A DNA stretch of 64,000 nucleotides from Tigriopus japonicus (GCA_010645155.1 CM021315.1:8562321-8626320); one strand, 5' to 3'. Shown: positions 34,401 to 47,880, numbered from the stretch's first letter. Made by a program: numbers and translations. The notes: generated by a model not told the origin, from the letters alone.

Positions 34401-37400
34401 ATTGCTTCAACTATTAAATGATTTAGTCAACCTAATGGTTTAATGGAGCTGATGGCTTGTTTTCAACCAATCTTGACCTAAACTTGCAAACCAAAGGGAG
34501 GTGCAACAAAAAGCAGGTTTGATGAATTGGAACATTTTCTCGTTTTCTCTTCTTTGCTTGGCCTTTGACACAAAATTGACTGTATATTTATTTTTTATCA
34601 AGCTCACAAGCTTTAGTAAATCGCCCAAAGGACTGAAATAGAGTGTCAGTTTTTAGACTCTTTTTAGACTTAGCCAAATGTGTAAAAGAGCAAAATTGCC
34701 GATTCCAAGATTTTTAAATACTCCCCGGGCGTTCTATCAGGCCTTAGAGTATAACGACGTGTTATAGGTCGGTGTATTTTATCCACATACTTTCAGAAAC
34801 CTTTAACCCAAAGATTTAAATTTTATGGAATCTAATAAGCAAATAAACAGAAGAGACATCCAACTTGATAAGATCCGTGATATTATCATAATTTGTCATA
34901 GTTTTAGTTGAAAAGTGAAAAATTCCCATAGAAACAGCCTTTTTGAAAAGCACTTGTGTTACGAGTAAATTGTAACGCCATTCCTTCTTCAGAAAAGGAA
35001 TTCTAAGGTAACAAGGTCCTCATTTTGGGGAAAGGAATGGGAACTGTAATCTGTTCCCTTTTTTGAGGAGCGGCCAAAACCCCGCTGATAAGAAATTTAT
35101 GACAGAAAAGTTTGCCTGAACAACGGTCATATAAAAGGGGGCAATTTTTGGCACATCCACTACACCTTTCAGGCCCAAAAATGGCAAAAAGACAACAACA
35201 AATTACAGTAGAGTTTTGCTTTGGCCTTAAAAATGACAATTAGGGTGAAAATTGTCAATTAACACCAAGCAAATAACAAACAACCCCTTTCCAAACCTTT
35301 TATACAAGAAATCTCTTTCCCCATTTATCATATGAATTGGGCCTAATATAACCTATTGACAAATTGGATTTCAATTAAGTTGAGTTTGTTTGATCCGAGG
35401 TTTATCAAGGACTAAAACTTGTTTGTACAAACATTTCAATTTGCTCTCTCTGGCACAAATTTCCCTCACCAAGAACTAGCTATTTTTTTTTTGACCCAAA
35501 CTCTTTTGGCGGTAGTTTTGAATGAGGTCACAAGCTCTCCTCTACTTTAGACCAAGTTCCTCTACTGGAAAACAGATCTATCCGATAAGATCTGAAAATA
35601 CGCAATCTCATCCCCAACCTTTTTGTCCGCATTAAGGGACGTTCATGCTCTTGTGCATCAGGAAAGAAATGGCAGGCTCTCATAAGTTGCAAGTTGCAAA
35701 AAGCTCAAATTCCGGCACAACACCGAACTCGTGGTCACCTCCCTTCTCCAACGCATATGTGAGTATGAGACATGGCCAGGTTGTGATGGCCAATCCGGCA
35801 GAAATTATTTTCAGCTTGCGTTTCTTTCACCCTCCTTGTGTGTGTTTGGAGCACTCTTCTGGATGGACTTGGCCATGTCCACTAGGAACAAATTCGAAAA
35901 CTGGCCGGGAAGCCGTGGGTTTGGCAGTACCTTCCTCCTTCTCCACCTACTCACTCACTTCTCCTTGCTGTTGTGAGAGTTCTTTTCTGCCCTGAACTTG
36001 AGGCACGAGAACGAGGAGGGTCTGTAGTTCTGGGAGAAGGAGGTAGTTGTGATGATGGTGGTGGTGGCCACCACATATATAGTCCACATATCGGGTTACC
36101 TCGGTTTGCTCCTCCGTCTTTTGTGGAAAGTAGCAGATGTGCCTTTTCTAAAGCAAAGAACTTAGAAGGCGAGTTGGAGTAAAGAGAGAGAGAGAGTGCC
36201 GACGCCTTACTCACCGGCTTGGAAGATAAAGAATGAAAATGGATTGGAAACTGTCGTTACTTCTAAGCGTTGTTGAAAGTTATTTTGTGGATTGAAGAGT
36301 AACAAGGAAAAAAAATCCTGAAGTAAACTAAATGTAATAATTGAAGCATGATTTAAGTTCAAATATGAGCAAAAGTCCCAAGTTTTTTTATTTTCAAACT
36401 ATTTTTGTTGGTATTTTTATGATACGTCTTGATATCTGAGTTTTTAAAAGATTAGTTTTATCTAGAGATTGTCAGCAATACAAGTTTTTGCAAGGTTGAT
36501 TATTAAAGATTATTAAATTTACTTGGCCAGTTTCAAAGCATTAGAAACAGACAGTAAGTATTTAACATTCCATCTGTTTTAATGCTAGTATAACACGTAA
36601 CCCAATTCTTTGCTTTTTCAGTCCACAATTTACTGGTTAGAATTTCATACTTTTAAGCGTCCATATCAATTTCTTAAAATGAATTTCCAACAAAGTGCCT
36701 ATGGCAATACGGCTCTTTTAGATAGATTTACATTTTCTCTCACAACCATATAACAAACCACTGCTAATAGCAACAACGACAGCTTTTAAATTTGATTGTT
36801 ACAAAAAAATTCCGAGTATTTCCTAGAGCAAATGCAGCTGGCAAAGTTCTGATCCACTTGCCAAGCATAGCCGGCAGCTGGCACGAGCCCCAAATGCGGG
36901 TTGCTCTTATCATCATTCTCATCCTCATTCTCCTCAGTCATGAGCGTCGGCGGTTTGCTTCCTCGTCCTCGGTCTCCTTGTTCTGGACGTCGTCGTCATC
37001 GACGTTGACGCCGTTGGTCGTCTCCATAGTTCTCGCAGGAGGCTTGTGCAGCACCCTCAATAATTCCTCCTCCAAACTTCTCGTCGGATTCTCTTGTGGC
37101 ACTAAACTGACTCACTTAACTCACTCCTCAGTCAGTACTGGAAGATCATCCCACAATAAGCCCGAGCAGGAAAAGAAGTAAAAACTTTTGCGGCGGTTTG
37201 GAGGTGTCCAAAAAGAGTCGTGCTGCTTGTCGACTTGGAGTTAGTATTGCAGAGTCCCAAGTGTGATCCCTATCCCAAGTGACTTGTGTGAGTGTGTGTG
37301 GTCAAGATGTTCCAGTTTGCTCGTCACTGACTGAGATCGGCCCCGCCTATTTCTCGTCTTGCTACTATTTGGTCCTCTTGTGCACCCCCGCCCATCACTA

Positions 37401-37568
37401 GAATGTGTTGTGACCCATTGCGCGGGGACTGGAATGGGTGCAGAGTCCCACCCACTCACCAGGAGGATCAGATCTGGGACCAGATCCCCTGTGCCGTCTG
37501 CCATAATAGTACCCACTCTGCTAGCCATGCAGGTCCCTCAAGGACCATGCCTCGTACCACCCAAAAAG

Positions 37569-38045
37569 GTAAGCCACCACCATTTTCATCCGAGCCAACG
37601 TTGCTGAGTGATTTTTGACTTTGGCTTGGTTCGACTCTTTCTTATCAATAAAGTGGCACCAACCCGTTGGAATTGATAACGACTCGCGTCTTGGATATAC
37701 ACAGAAATGCTCTTTCTCTCTGTGCTCTGTGTGTGATGTATTCGGCAGAAAATTTGGAGCACATGTGTCAAGTTACACTTCACTTTGAACGTGGCGATAC
37801 GGCAGAAGACACACACAAGTGTGCTATTTTCTCAACAAACACATTACTCATGGTCAAAAACTAAATCTGTTCCAGATTGTCGCTCACCCTATTCACCGTC
37901 AACATCCTCATCAGAAACCTCGTCGTTATCGTGCTCGCCAGCATCCCTCCTGGTTCATGGGAGGGATACCGCAGCGACCCTCAAGTCCAATGTCAGGTTA
38001 AGGGAGACCTTGAGAGCTCCCCAGTGTCATTTGGAAAGGTCCAGG
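37569..38045 (+). promoter_or_regulatory. Probable leader region of the EGF ligand gene
   Basis: A good donor (AAG|GTAAGC at 37569) and an acceptor (CTGTTCCAG, exon from 37876) could join a non-coding first exon ending at 37568 to the exon that carries the start codon. This rests on splice-site appearance only. Confidence 0.4.
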
Positions 38046-41000
38046 ATGGATCCGAACCCAACCCATAGTACCAAGAATATCTCCTGCCGTCCCAGCTTTA
38101 GTCAAATCACCCCATTCTCACTTTTGGTGCTAGTCTGTTTCGCGTTCCTGTGCCTTCCCCAAAATGCAGGTAAGACCCACATATGTACTAGGCATTGTCC
38201 ACTCCTTGAGAGCTTTTAAAGTTTGAAAGCGTTCTCTAAAAACTGGGGTCTTCGCGGTTTCCTAGATTTCTCCCTGATCGCTGGGCTATTATTGCAATTT
38301 TCATGCAAATGATCTCCTGAATGCATTATCCTTGCGCACGGTTTCCCTGCGCCCTCATAGGTCACTCATCATCATAATCATCGTCTCTTGGAGAATTTTC
38401 GTGTCTACTGAAGATTAAGCAATTTAGTGCGGCATTCGGACCCTTGGCAATGGAGCTCTAAAAGCTAAGGCGAAGAACCAAAGAGTGGAGGATTTTGAAG
38501 GAGAGGAGAGAGAGAGAAGGAGGGGGCATTTGAGTTGTATTAGTATTTGCAGGAGGCACAGTGGTTCTTTCTTTCTTTCTTCCGCGCCCGGTGTGCTGCA
38601 GCCTGCTGTCATCACTTAGTCGGTGGTCTCTTCAGGGTGATTAGAAGAGCAGGTGGGCTTGGAATCAGTCAGTTTTGCCACATTCAATGGTCCTGGGCGA
38701 AGTCGCGAAGAGCCCACCGATACTATTAGGAGCTAATGGTAGCCTCTTGGTCAATGGAATGCCAAAACAACCCTATTCTTGGCGACGATCGCCTTGACCG
38801 AATTGTCCCCCACCTTTTAATTAGAGCAAGGTGTTGATAATTTGGCGTTTTCTGGCCGATTGGCAACACTAGTCGTGCTCGTGTCTTGCCAAAAGCATTG
38901 GGGATTAGAGTGACCAGTGGTCCGTCGACATTTTTATTGTCATGAGTTGTCGTCTCCTTGGTTTCAAGTCCGAGGAGGCTTGAAAAACATGGAAAATGTC
39001 AGATTTTGGGAGGGTTGTCCGTGAAGCTTCAATACTCATTTGCAATTAAGCAGTTAACAGGAACACAAAAAGAGGTCCAAAGTGGACCCCACCCTTCATA
39101 TTCATGGTTGGTCGGCAAGTCCTCCTTTGTCGACCATGATGTCCTGTTATTTCTGTTGAACAAATCAACATTGCCAATCGAACTAAAGAAAATGGACACA
39201 CCACCTAGCTCATTTCAAGCTCTAATGAACCAGGCAGTTGTTACATTTTGGTTTGGTTTCCATGCGCACCACGTTTAGCACATCATGATGGTTGTTGAGC
39301 AAGAGTATCTATACCTGGACAGCTGTCCTCTTTCCTTGGGATATTTCACATGATTGGATTGGTCCCCCTTCGAGCAGGGTCAAATTGAAAGCAAAAGTTT
39401 GCTCTTTTTTTGGTGTCAAATATGATCTGATGTCATTGCCCTGGTGACACGACACTCCTCAAGATGGATTGCTCAGGTGCGTGACTTATGAATAGAAAAA
39501 ATCGTTCACGCTTTTAAAAAAAGCAGCTTCAGGCTCCTCGACGACCCCTCCATAATATCATCATCTGGATTGAAGCTCAAGAAAAATAGAAAAGTCACGG
39601 AGCGGATTAATGGCCGAGTTCACAGACAATTTGTAGCCCAGAATCATTTGAGCAGATTCTCCCAAAGGGTACGACGACGACAACGAGGAGGAGGAGGATA
39701 TTCGTGTCTTCCTCGAGGAAAAAAAAAGTTGCAGGTGGACAATGCTCAGGCAACAATTCATGGTCGTCGGAAAGCTGTGCTCGAAAAACGCATAGTTTAA
39801 TGTAGACCGACACACAAGTACAGTACTGTTGCAAGTCACCACTACGTTCAAGGGGCAGATGGACGGAGAAATACTTAACCGAGCGGAACGCACCTGCTTT
39901 GGTCTGCTTTTAGACAAGCTCCCAAAATTCAGGGTATCTGCGCAGGGTGACCAAAAATCGCCCTCCAATAGAGCACTGGATTGGCTTAGCGCTTGATAGA
40001 ATACCGGGAGGTTAGTTGTAGTTGCAGGGATTGGAGCTGACTGAGTTTGGTCACCCCTGTGGTGGATGCGGATGGAATGGAATGGGAGAAACACCGTCAT
40101 TGGAGATGTCGATTGTTGGCCAAAAAACAAAGAGAGGCAGGTTGTGAGTGAGTGAGTGAGTGAGAGCTGGTGGCTTGATGGTACAGTGGTGTTACCACTG
40201 CCACCACAGCTCCCAAAGATCATTGATCTATATCCAAATGATGATCAGAGATTCAGGGGAAATGCTCCATATTCCTGCTATTTCATCTCTTTGGAGACGA
40301 AACAATTCTCATCTCGTTTTCCTGTCACGTCATTCCTTTGATTTCTTTTTGCGCACACACATCCCATTGAAATTGGCACCTTGAGAGGCTCCTAATGAGG
40401 AGGTGACATGGTTTCCATGGATTGAGTGTTGTCACTCTCCTTTGATGGTTTTCACAGTTTAGGCATTGTTTTGAACCGCTTAAAACGCGTGTTGTCAAAG
40501 GTTACGAGGGGCATACCCTCAAGAAAAGCATTTTCAAGCCTCAACACTTGACATTGTTTGTCTTTCTTAGAAAGGATAAACATCTTGATTCTCAAAAATA
40601 TTTTTTTAATGTTCCTGCTTTATTTGTACAATACACACCAAGTTTTTCAGCCAGAGCCAAAAGCTTATTATTTTAGCTGTTTTGGTGCTTCCCAAATGCA
40701 AACTTTCTATTCTCAATGAATATCCTATAAAATCCAACAATAGTGAACAGAGGGGTAACGGTATTGTAGGCCTTGAAAACAAGAAAAAATGAATCTTCAT
40801 GCTTGAAATAAGGTTTCGAAGGTATTCTGGTTGACAAATGATTAATCAAAAACCGTCTGCCAATCAAATCTCTTTCCGTTGCCGTTGTGGATTTATTCAA
40901 AACTCTGTTCTCCAATTTCCCAAAATCGGGATTGAAGTGAATCGCTCTTGCTCAAACTTGTTCGCTCCTGACGAAACCTGTTTAGAAATATGAACACTGT

Positions 41001-43702
41001 CAATCTCTCAGGTGTTGAACAACGTTCAAAGCAAATGTCAGATTGATAACGAAATTTTGAAAGGCTTTTTCGTCAAATATCCATTGTCAAGCTAAACAAT
41101 AATTAGTAGCCCTCACATGGCCAAAAATCTTTGTGAGCCTCCAAAGTCTTGAACGCACAAAACATTTAGGGTTCCAGCATGAATATCATTATGAATTCTT
41201 TAGTGTAGGATGAGTTTGGCGGCCTTGAAATGAGAGAGAAACATTTTCTAGCCACTTTTGTCGCTCTTGGAGGCAAATTGGCCAAAGAATTAAGGAATAA
41301 TTGATGAAATCTCCAAGATGATGAAAATTTCCCAGATCAAAGTTGATCATTTCACCCACAGGGATCTAGACAAATACCAAGTACAAACTTGCGCCCTCTA
41401 AAAAGGAGATTTGCTTCGAAATTGCGATGAGAAAAAATGAACCATTTGGTTTTCACTAGAACACGTGCCAAAAACCTATAATTTTGCCAGCGCTTGGACA
41501 AGGAGGGAAACTTTCTTATTCTCCTACGTTCATCTTCAAAATATTCGAAATTGATAGGGTAACTTTATTTTCATGTCATAAAACATCTGTGTTCTCAATC
41601 TTACTAGAATACCCTTTTATAAAAAATTAGAAGAAAAAAATCAAGCTTGGATTGCTTCAAAGTCAAATTTAATTTGAAAGGAAGTATTGCTGAAACTGAC
41701 TCCATCAAGCTTTTTGACTTCTCTCAAAAGGCAGACTTTTTATATCGTTGCTATGAATTCGAATCCCTTTAAAGTTCATGGTTTATTACAACAAAATCTG
41801 ATGTGATCAATTTCTGGTATGAGTGACTTATGAAGTACTGGTGTCTGCCAAACATATTTTTGTTTTTGTCATCAAAATCCATCAAAATTAGGCCATCAAA
41901 CTTGCACTCAAAGTAGACATATTTTGTTTTTTTTAGAATAGAGCTCCTTGAAGAAAAATCATAGTTTTCCTACGAGCCAATACGTTTAAAAATATTCGGC
42001 CTTAGCGTACCTTTCTTGAATTATTAAACCTTAAACAAAATCCTAGAATTAACAAGTAATAATTAATCATGGGACTCTTAAAAGCGACAATCCCTCACAT
42101 GAGCGTTGATATTGGTAAAAGTGATCTGAAAGTTTGAAATTGTCTTCTCTTGCAGAGAGTTGCTCATCGCGCTCCACCCCGAAGCCACGCCCACCCAGTC
42201 AAAGTGCCATCCGTCCCAATATCACGTTTCAAACCTACGCATGTCCACCCGCATATGCGGCATGGTATTGCTTGAATGGGGCCACCTGTTTCACGGTGAA
42301 AATCGCTGACTCAATCCTCTACAATTGCGAGTAAGTCACCTCAAGATCCTCTTCGTTTATGCACTTCTTGGGATTGGGAAGGTTATTTTTCTGATTTGTG
42401 CCGCGTCATCTAAGTGTTTCACCCGCCCTCACAGCCGGTGAAAAGCATCATTGTCGTGGGAGGGCACTAATCCCTTGTGGAATCTTAATCAGCCAATGCT
42501 TCTTCTTCTTTGTTCACTTCAACTGATCTCTTGCTCTGTCTGATGATCTAAATGGTTTTGTGTCTCTTATTTGTAGATGCGCCGATGGTTATATGGGTCA
42601 ACGTTGCGAATTCAAAGACCTAGACGGCACATATTTGCGTAAGTTTTGGGAGCTTGAGCGCAAACATTGCGTTTTGGAATGTACCAGTTCTCACGCAACC
42701 TGGTCATCTTTTGATTTGCAGCTACCCGAGAGCGTTTCTTGATGCTAAGGAACTCGCGTGTGGGTCAGGCCATGATCTTGGTGCTAACCATTGTCATCAC
42801 AGCCGTGATCATTAGTGCCATTGTGACCAAAATGAGAACAAGGAGCAAGCTCAGAAATTTGGCTGCTGAGGCAGCAGAGCTACAGCAGCAGAACCAATAT
42901 CGGTACGACGACGTGATTACTTTATTTTTGTCCAATAATATCTAGTCTTGACGATTTTGGTTTCTCATTGCAGCATGAGTGGAGACTCGATTTTCAGTAT
43001 TGGGATGAGTGAGTCTAGTGTGCCTGGTCGAGATGTTATGGGGCAATCTATTTCGTACCAATTGTCTGCCAGTTGTCATGATAATTCGCCCTATCAGGTA
43101 AGCATCTTTAATATGGATTTTGAACAATTTCAAGATTTGGTGGAATCAAGCAAGCCACTTTTACCCATGTTCAGCAAGACCAAAATGTATACAAACAGTA
43201 TAGTAGGCAAAATGAGAAGGTGACAAAGTTTTTAGTGCGGTGTTTGTTGAAACTTGTGGAAGATAGGAGAAAAGCACCCTCATATAAGTAATTGCACTAA
43301 ACATATACATGTTATTTATTTTGGTACGCATAACAGCAATTGCTAAGTTGGTAACCTTTCTGACGGAAATTAAGTATTTACCACCCTTTTGCTTGTTCTT
43401 CATTTATGGGTTTAGTCACACCACCAATAAAACTCCTCTATTAGCAAAGAAATCTAAAAGAGGTTTTGTGAGCAATTGCCCGGAACTTCAATATCCAGTC
43501 ACTGAAACCTAACTAGTTTCTTCTTGTCTTTCAGCTCTGGCCTCGACGACCAGATCAGAATGTACCTCGAATCCGAGGTAATGGAACGTCTGTCCTAATG
43601 GATGAGACTTCTTTTTGTAATCAAAGGACCTCATTGTCCTCCTCCTCAGCCAGCTTAACCACAGCCCGACGTGCTCCTATGATGCAGAGCCGAATCTCCT
43701 AA
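38046..43702 (+). CDS. spi: Spitz/Keren-type EGF receptor ligand (membrane precursor)
   Basis: By family this is a TGF-alpha-like precursor, exported by Star-type proteins, cut by rhomboid protease and then activating the EGF receptor. Exons 38046-38169, 42156-42330, 42577-42638, 42722-42902, 42974-43097 and 43535-43702 have phases 1, 2, 1, 2 and 0 and give 277 residues. A signal anchor lies at about 22-37 (PFSLLVLVCFAFLCLP), after a long N-region. The EGF domain spans C71 to C110, with cysteines at 71, 80, 86, 99, 101 and 110; AWYCLNGATCFTVKIAD and GYMGQRCEFKDLDGTYLP are close to Spitz. The membrane helix is about 137-155, starting VGQAMILVL. The cytoplasmic tail of about 120 residues ends in a Ser/Arg-rich stretch. 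Spitz versus Keren cannot be settled by eye; vein and Gurken fit less well. The first intron is 4 kb. Confidence 0.96.
38170..42155. other. 4-kb first coding intron of the EGF ligand gene
   Basis: Its first half (38.2-40.5 kb) is clearly richer in G+C than the AT-rich second half and contains a GAGT microsatellite (40144-40164). Open frames on both strands, including a 220-residue one on the minus strand, are Ser-rich and match nothing known. Enhancer DNA is a more likely explanation than another gene. Confidence 0.5.
40144..40164. repeat. (GTGA)n microsatellite
   Basis: Five tandem GTGA units lie in the first intron of the EGF ligand gene. Confidence 0.9.
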
Positions 43703-43733
43703 GCTTTAGGATCCCCACCATATTGTAATCGCA

Positions 43734-43739
43734 AATAAA
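43734..43739 (+). terminator. Poly(A) signal of the EGF ligand gene
   Basis: AATAAA lies 32 bases after the TAA stop. A further AATAAA near 44149 could give a longer 3' UTR. Confidence 0.55.
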
Positions 43740-45019
43740 CCGTCCAAGTGGAACCAAAAGGATCCATTTATGCCAAGCCGTCCACTTGAACGCATATTCC
43801 TTCTATTATTCCTTCATATGCTGATCAAGAGGAAATCAACTATACTAATAGTACTTTTACCAAATCTATATTCTCGCTGCTATCATACTACCACCACCCC
43901 CATTATAGCAATTGCCACAGATACTTTACCAAACTAATCCCACCAAACCACGTTTTTTCCCCGTCCATAAAACCTTGCTTCTTGATTGATCTCAACTAAT
44001 ATTCGTGATTTGTTTCTTCGGCGCACCATTTTACAGAAGAAATCCTATGAGAAATGTGCACTATTCAGTAGAACAAAATCACATCCCCCATCCCCCACCC
44101 TCTAACGCGACACTAGTATCGTTAATCAATGCTTATATTATGCTCAATAATAAACCTTATAATCCACATGCCAGACTCAATCTGTTCCTTGTCTGTCGAC
44201 ATTCAACAAGTTCCACGCTTGTTAGAGTCTACTACGTCGGTTCCCAAAATACTTCTCGTTGCCCAATCTCAAGCTTAAAGCACTAGAGCAAACATAAAAG
44301 CGTCAAAGGCGTAAAAAATGTAGTAAAGTTAGGAAGAAAAGGGCAGAACGTACTGAGATGTTCATGTTGATATACAGCATTACGTATTTTATCTTTGAAA
44401 AGCGAGCGTATTCTGTTATCGTGGGTTATTCATTATATCAAGATTTGCCATGAAATTCTTAAATATTTCAATTTGTGACAAAATTAATTATTCCTATTTA
44501 TTCTTTCATCAAGAATTTATATTTCCACCTTTGATGGTACCTCAAAAAAACAAACCAGAAGAAAAGGCATAAGTCCAAAAGATTTAGATTCATGTAATGT
44601 TTTCGTATATAACTCGGGTTTTATCTTCTCTTGACATTTACATGGAATGACATTCTCTGTATCGGTTAAAAATCCGTAATAAATATATAAAAAATAAGGA
44701 AAGCTAAGAAATAAGCAGAGAATGGAATGAATTTTTCATTATTTAAGTCAAACTTTGGGAACATGAATTGGAAAAGACCGATGAAAACATGTTTTGTAAT
44801 TTACAATCTCCTCAGCACCACACGAAGACAAGATTCTATGTGACTCCGTGTGTGGAGCGAACAAAACGAAACATTTCCCACAATATTGTCTTGTTAGGGA
44901 ACCCCAACTTCCCAAGATTTTAGCAAATTGCGAACTGCCAAATTGCAAATTTTCCAGCCCATATCCAGGCCTTTTAATTTTACGATTTGGGAATGCCAAA
45001 TCCAAATCCCAAATAATGT

Positions 45020-45330
45020 ATGCTAGTTCCAACAATGAAGTCCTCCTCTCTTCTTAATCGGGCTCCTTCGTTGTTCAATCTTTTACCCATTAGTCTTCGT
45101 CGGGAATATGCTGATCCTCTAACAGCATTTAAGGCAGGATTGGACAAATTTTTAAAAACTATTCCTGACCAACCCACTATACAAGGTATAGATAGATGGT
45201 AGGTATATGTATAGATCTGCCAACAGTAACTCATTGGTAGATCAAATTTCATATAAACATTAATTATAGAAACTATATTAATGATTAACTCTCTTTAGAG
45301 GGAATCCCATTCCTTTTAGTGGTATTAAAA
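45020..45330 (+). mobile_element. LINE 3' end with reverse transcriptase tail
   Basis: From about 45020 the plus strand reads RAPSLFNLLPISLRREY, then DPLTAFKAGLDKFLKTIPD and QPTIQGI. A short insertion (about 18 bases, around TAGATGGTAGGTATATG) shifts the frame before the usual [10 protein letters not shown] tail. The 3' block GGGAATCCCATTCCTTTTAG follows. It belongs to the same family as the copies at 4.3, 20.2, 45.9 and 47.8 kb. Confidence 0.82.
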
Positions 45331-45857
45331 AACCAAGGAACTGTCTTGTCATCCCAATAAAGTCCCTCAAATTTGAGGTTATTTCAGGTCAAACTGAGAA
45401 TAGAAGATTTGCAGTTGAGATATTCCAAAAACTAGACAAAACTTTGATAATTTACCAATCATGGTGTCACAATCATACTTTTTTCTTTCATTTCTTCTGT
45501 CAAACTGAGATTGAAACAAGTTCTTAAGCTTTGTAATGGAGATATAAATTTAACTTCTAATGTCAATTTGTGTGTTTTAATGACTATTTTCAAAAGCTAA
45601 TTTTTTTAGTCATTGTCAGATTTTTTTGCAGTAAAAGTAAGCTTATAAGGTTATATAAGGGTGATGTAAACTCCTCTTGTAGTTTCCAGTATTTTTTATC
45701 GTTTCTTGAGCCAATCTATTTGAGTCTCAATATAAGAAAAATCTCAACATAAGCAACATTTTACCACTGACAGAAAGTTGCTTAGAACGAGATTCCATTG
45801 TATTCTATGATATTTGAGCATTATTTTAATTTACAGTATCTAAAAGTACAGTACTCT

Positions 45858-45990
45858 AAAAGCATTTAAGGCAGGATTGGACAAATTTTTAAATACTATC
45901 CCTGATCAACCCACCATTAAAGGGTTGTATAGATCTGCCTTCAGTAATTCATTGGTAGGCCAAATATTATGTAAATCACTTTAAGTTGAC
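45858..45990 (+). mobile_element. LINE 3' fragment
   Basis: AAAAGCATTTAAGGCAGGAT onward encodes AFKAGLDKFLNTIPDQPTIK and a decayed RSAFSNSLVG tail. It lacks the usual 3' UTR block. Confidence 0.75.
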
Positions 45991-47279
45991 AGTGCTGCCT
46001 TATTTCACAAGGAGATTCGATCTCTTCCTTTTTGAGAAGTCAAGTTTTGGTAAGCTTTTTGACCATTAAGGACCAAAATGGCAAAACTATGCCAAAAATC
46101 CAACTTGAAGCACATCAGTAGTAGTGAATGTATATTTCAGGCGGCGGCAAATGTAGTTCATAATCAGGAAACAAAATTCCGATTATTCTTTCATACACAA
46201 TTGTCGAAATTCCTACATCAAAATTGATTCTGAGAGAGGGTCATTTCAAACTCATCCTCGGCACAAAATTTCCAAAGATATGATCTGATTCAACAATTCA
46301 ATTTGATTTCTATGCAATACGATTTATTTTAACGGAATTGCCATTAGAAGAAGAAAACAGTTCCTGTTCAATTGTACCTACATTAGTACGCAGATTTCTG
46401 GCCAATGAATTCGGGCATAAGGAAGGAAATTAACAAAGTGGAGAAAATTGCAGACTTTCTTGTTTGCAAAAATCTCTAATTCTGTTTTTGGTGAAAAGGT
46501 CAATTGTTGTCGTCTTCGCTCTTTTTTATAGTTTTGATAATTATTTTTATGGTGGAATGTTTCATATTGTTGTTGATTCATTTGTCAAATAAATGTTAGA
46601 AAATAAAAAGTAGCCATGAGTCCCCGTTTTGAACCTAAAACCTTCTAAAACTTACCCAGCAACAATATAAAAATCTTTATTGCGACATTTTTTAATCGTA
46701 TCATTGGACAGTGTTTTTTTAAATTAATGTGAGTTATAAATGGATGATGTATATCAAGGTTTGGTTTAGCTGTCAGCACAATATGCACTTCATTTTGCCA
46801 CCAATGTTTTTATCTCTTACATTGACACCATCAAAATATGCTTGGCTCTAAAAAATCTCATTAATATACTGCATGCAGTCATTCCTCTGTGATCCATAAA
46901 GCACTTTACCATCCCCAAATCTTTCCACTGCATTGTGCCCGAAGGCATACTTGAGCAGCATCTGAACTGGATAAACCAGGATTCCTCAATAACTGGATGA
47001 TTTGGCCCAGAGGACAAGGTCAGAGTGTAAAACCTTGGAAATGGCAACCCTAAGGAAGAAAGACCCATGAGAGGCTCTCAAATAGATTCAGCAGTACCCC
47101 TAGTTTGGTATCCATCTCGTTAATGACGTCATTGAGAAAGCGCGCTTGCGTAGGATGAAATGTGGTTGGTTGGGGGCCCTGTCTCACCGTTCCAATTCGG
47201 CTACACACCATGGAATCTTTAATGGAGATGAAATGAGTAAGTGATCAATAGGGCTCAGAAGCATAGCCTTTTGTTGTGG

Positions 47280-47375
47280 AGCAGAAATCCCAGACGTTTC
47301 ATAGCGTTTTGTCAGCTAATGGCTGATGATCGTCAGCTGATCCTACTCCTTGAAACGTCTGGAATTTTCGCTCAA
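47280..47375. repeat. Short inverted repeat, MITE remnant
   Basis: GCAGAAATCCCAGACGTTTCA and the complement of TGAAACGTCTGGAATTTTCG pair at about 19 of 21 positions. The 50-base centre contains GTCAGC and its complement. Confidence 0.5.
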
Positions 47376-47763
47376 CAGCCTAGTGATCAACTAGTCTCTG
47401 ATGTGGTTTGATTTCATTGCATCTGAAATAACAAATCATGCAGATTATATTAGGATTAATAACTCGTATGTTTATGTGGGTCAAGGCAAGTTACAAGCAT
47501 CCTTCCAAAACTTACTTCAAGCATAACAGTCTTGATAGGGTTTAGAAAGCTATGCTTCTACTCCAAGGTTATTGGGGCATTATTTGGCTAAAGTTCTGTT
47601 AAACAGCTAATAAATAAACGCTAAAATTCATTTTGGACCATTTTGGAAGCCTAAGAGCGTTAAAAACATCCTAGAAGTGTGGAAGTTTAATGAGGAAGAA
47701 GCCTTAAAGCGTCTATGCCCTAGTACATAAAACATATTCAACTCACAATTCAAAAGTTGACAA

Positions 47764-47880
47764 CATCTGCCAACAATAACTCGTTGGTAAACCACATATT
47801 GTATAAATATTAGTTGTGTACATTACATTAATAATTTGCCAATATACAGAGAATGTCTCTCCTTGTAAGGCAACCAATAA
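47764..47880 (+). mobile_element. LINE 3' fragment, very short
   Basis: It begins at ATCTGCCAACAATAACTCG, which encodes the SANNNSLV tail, and ends with GAGAATGTCTCTCCTTGTAA, matching the 3' block of the other copies. Confidence 0.65.

Larger units (their letters stand above)
26450..37568. other. Large gene-poor intergenic region
   Basis: No supported gene over 11 kb. Contents are an inverted-repeat pair (27880-28243), a scaffold gap (28432-28526), nested transposons (28956-31616) and otherwise AT-rich DNA. From about 35650 to 37600 the sequence becomes GC-richer, with several overlapping open frames on both strands. None shows a recognisable domain, and the region may be regulatory DNA or leader exons of the EGF ligand gene. 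Confidence 0.6.

Noticed and set aside
35645..36182. Overlapping open frames in GC-rich DNA upstream of the EGF-ligand gene
   Set aside because: No homology, no clear splice partners, and simple repeats (GA, GGTGG) nearby. Treated as possible regulatory sequence.
36792..37181. 129-residue plus-strand frame and its minus-strand partner (METTNGVNVDDDDVQNK...)
   Set aside because: Neither strand shows a recognisable domain. The acidic minus-strand peptide could be a first exon, but no downstream exon of such a gene is visible.
39561..40223. 220-residue open frame on the minus strand in the EGF-ligand intron
   Set aside because: Ser/Thr-rich low-complexity translation with no domain, and a competing open frame on the opposite strand. 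The local G+C shift explains its length.
46817..47068. 83-residue minus-strand frame
   Set aside because: Adjacent frames also look coding-like with stops between them, suggesting a decayed gene or transposon, but there is no recognisable motif.
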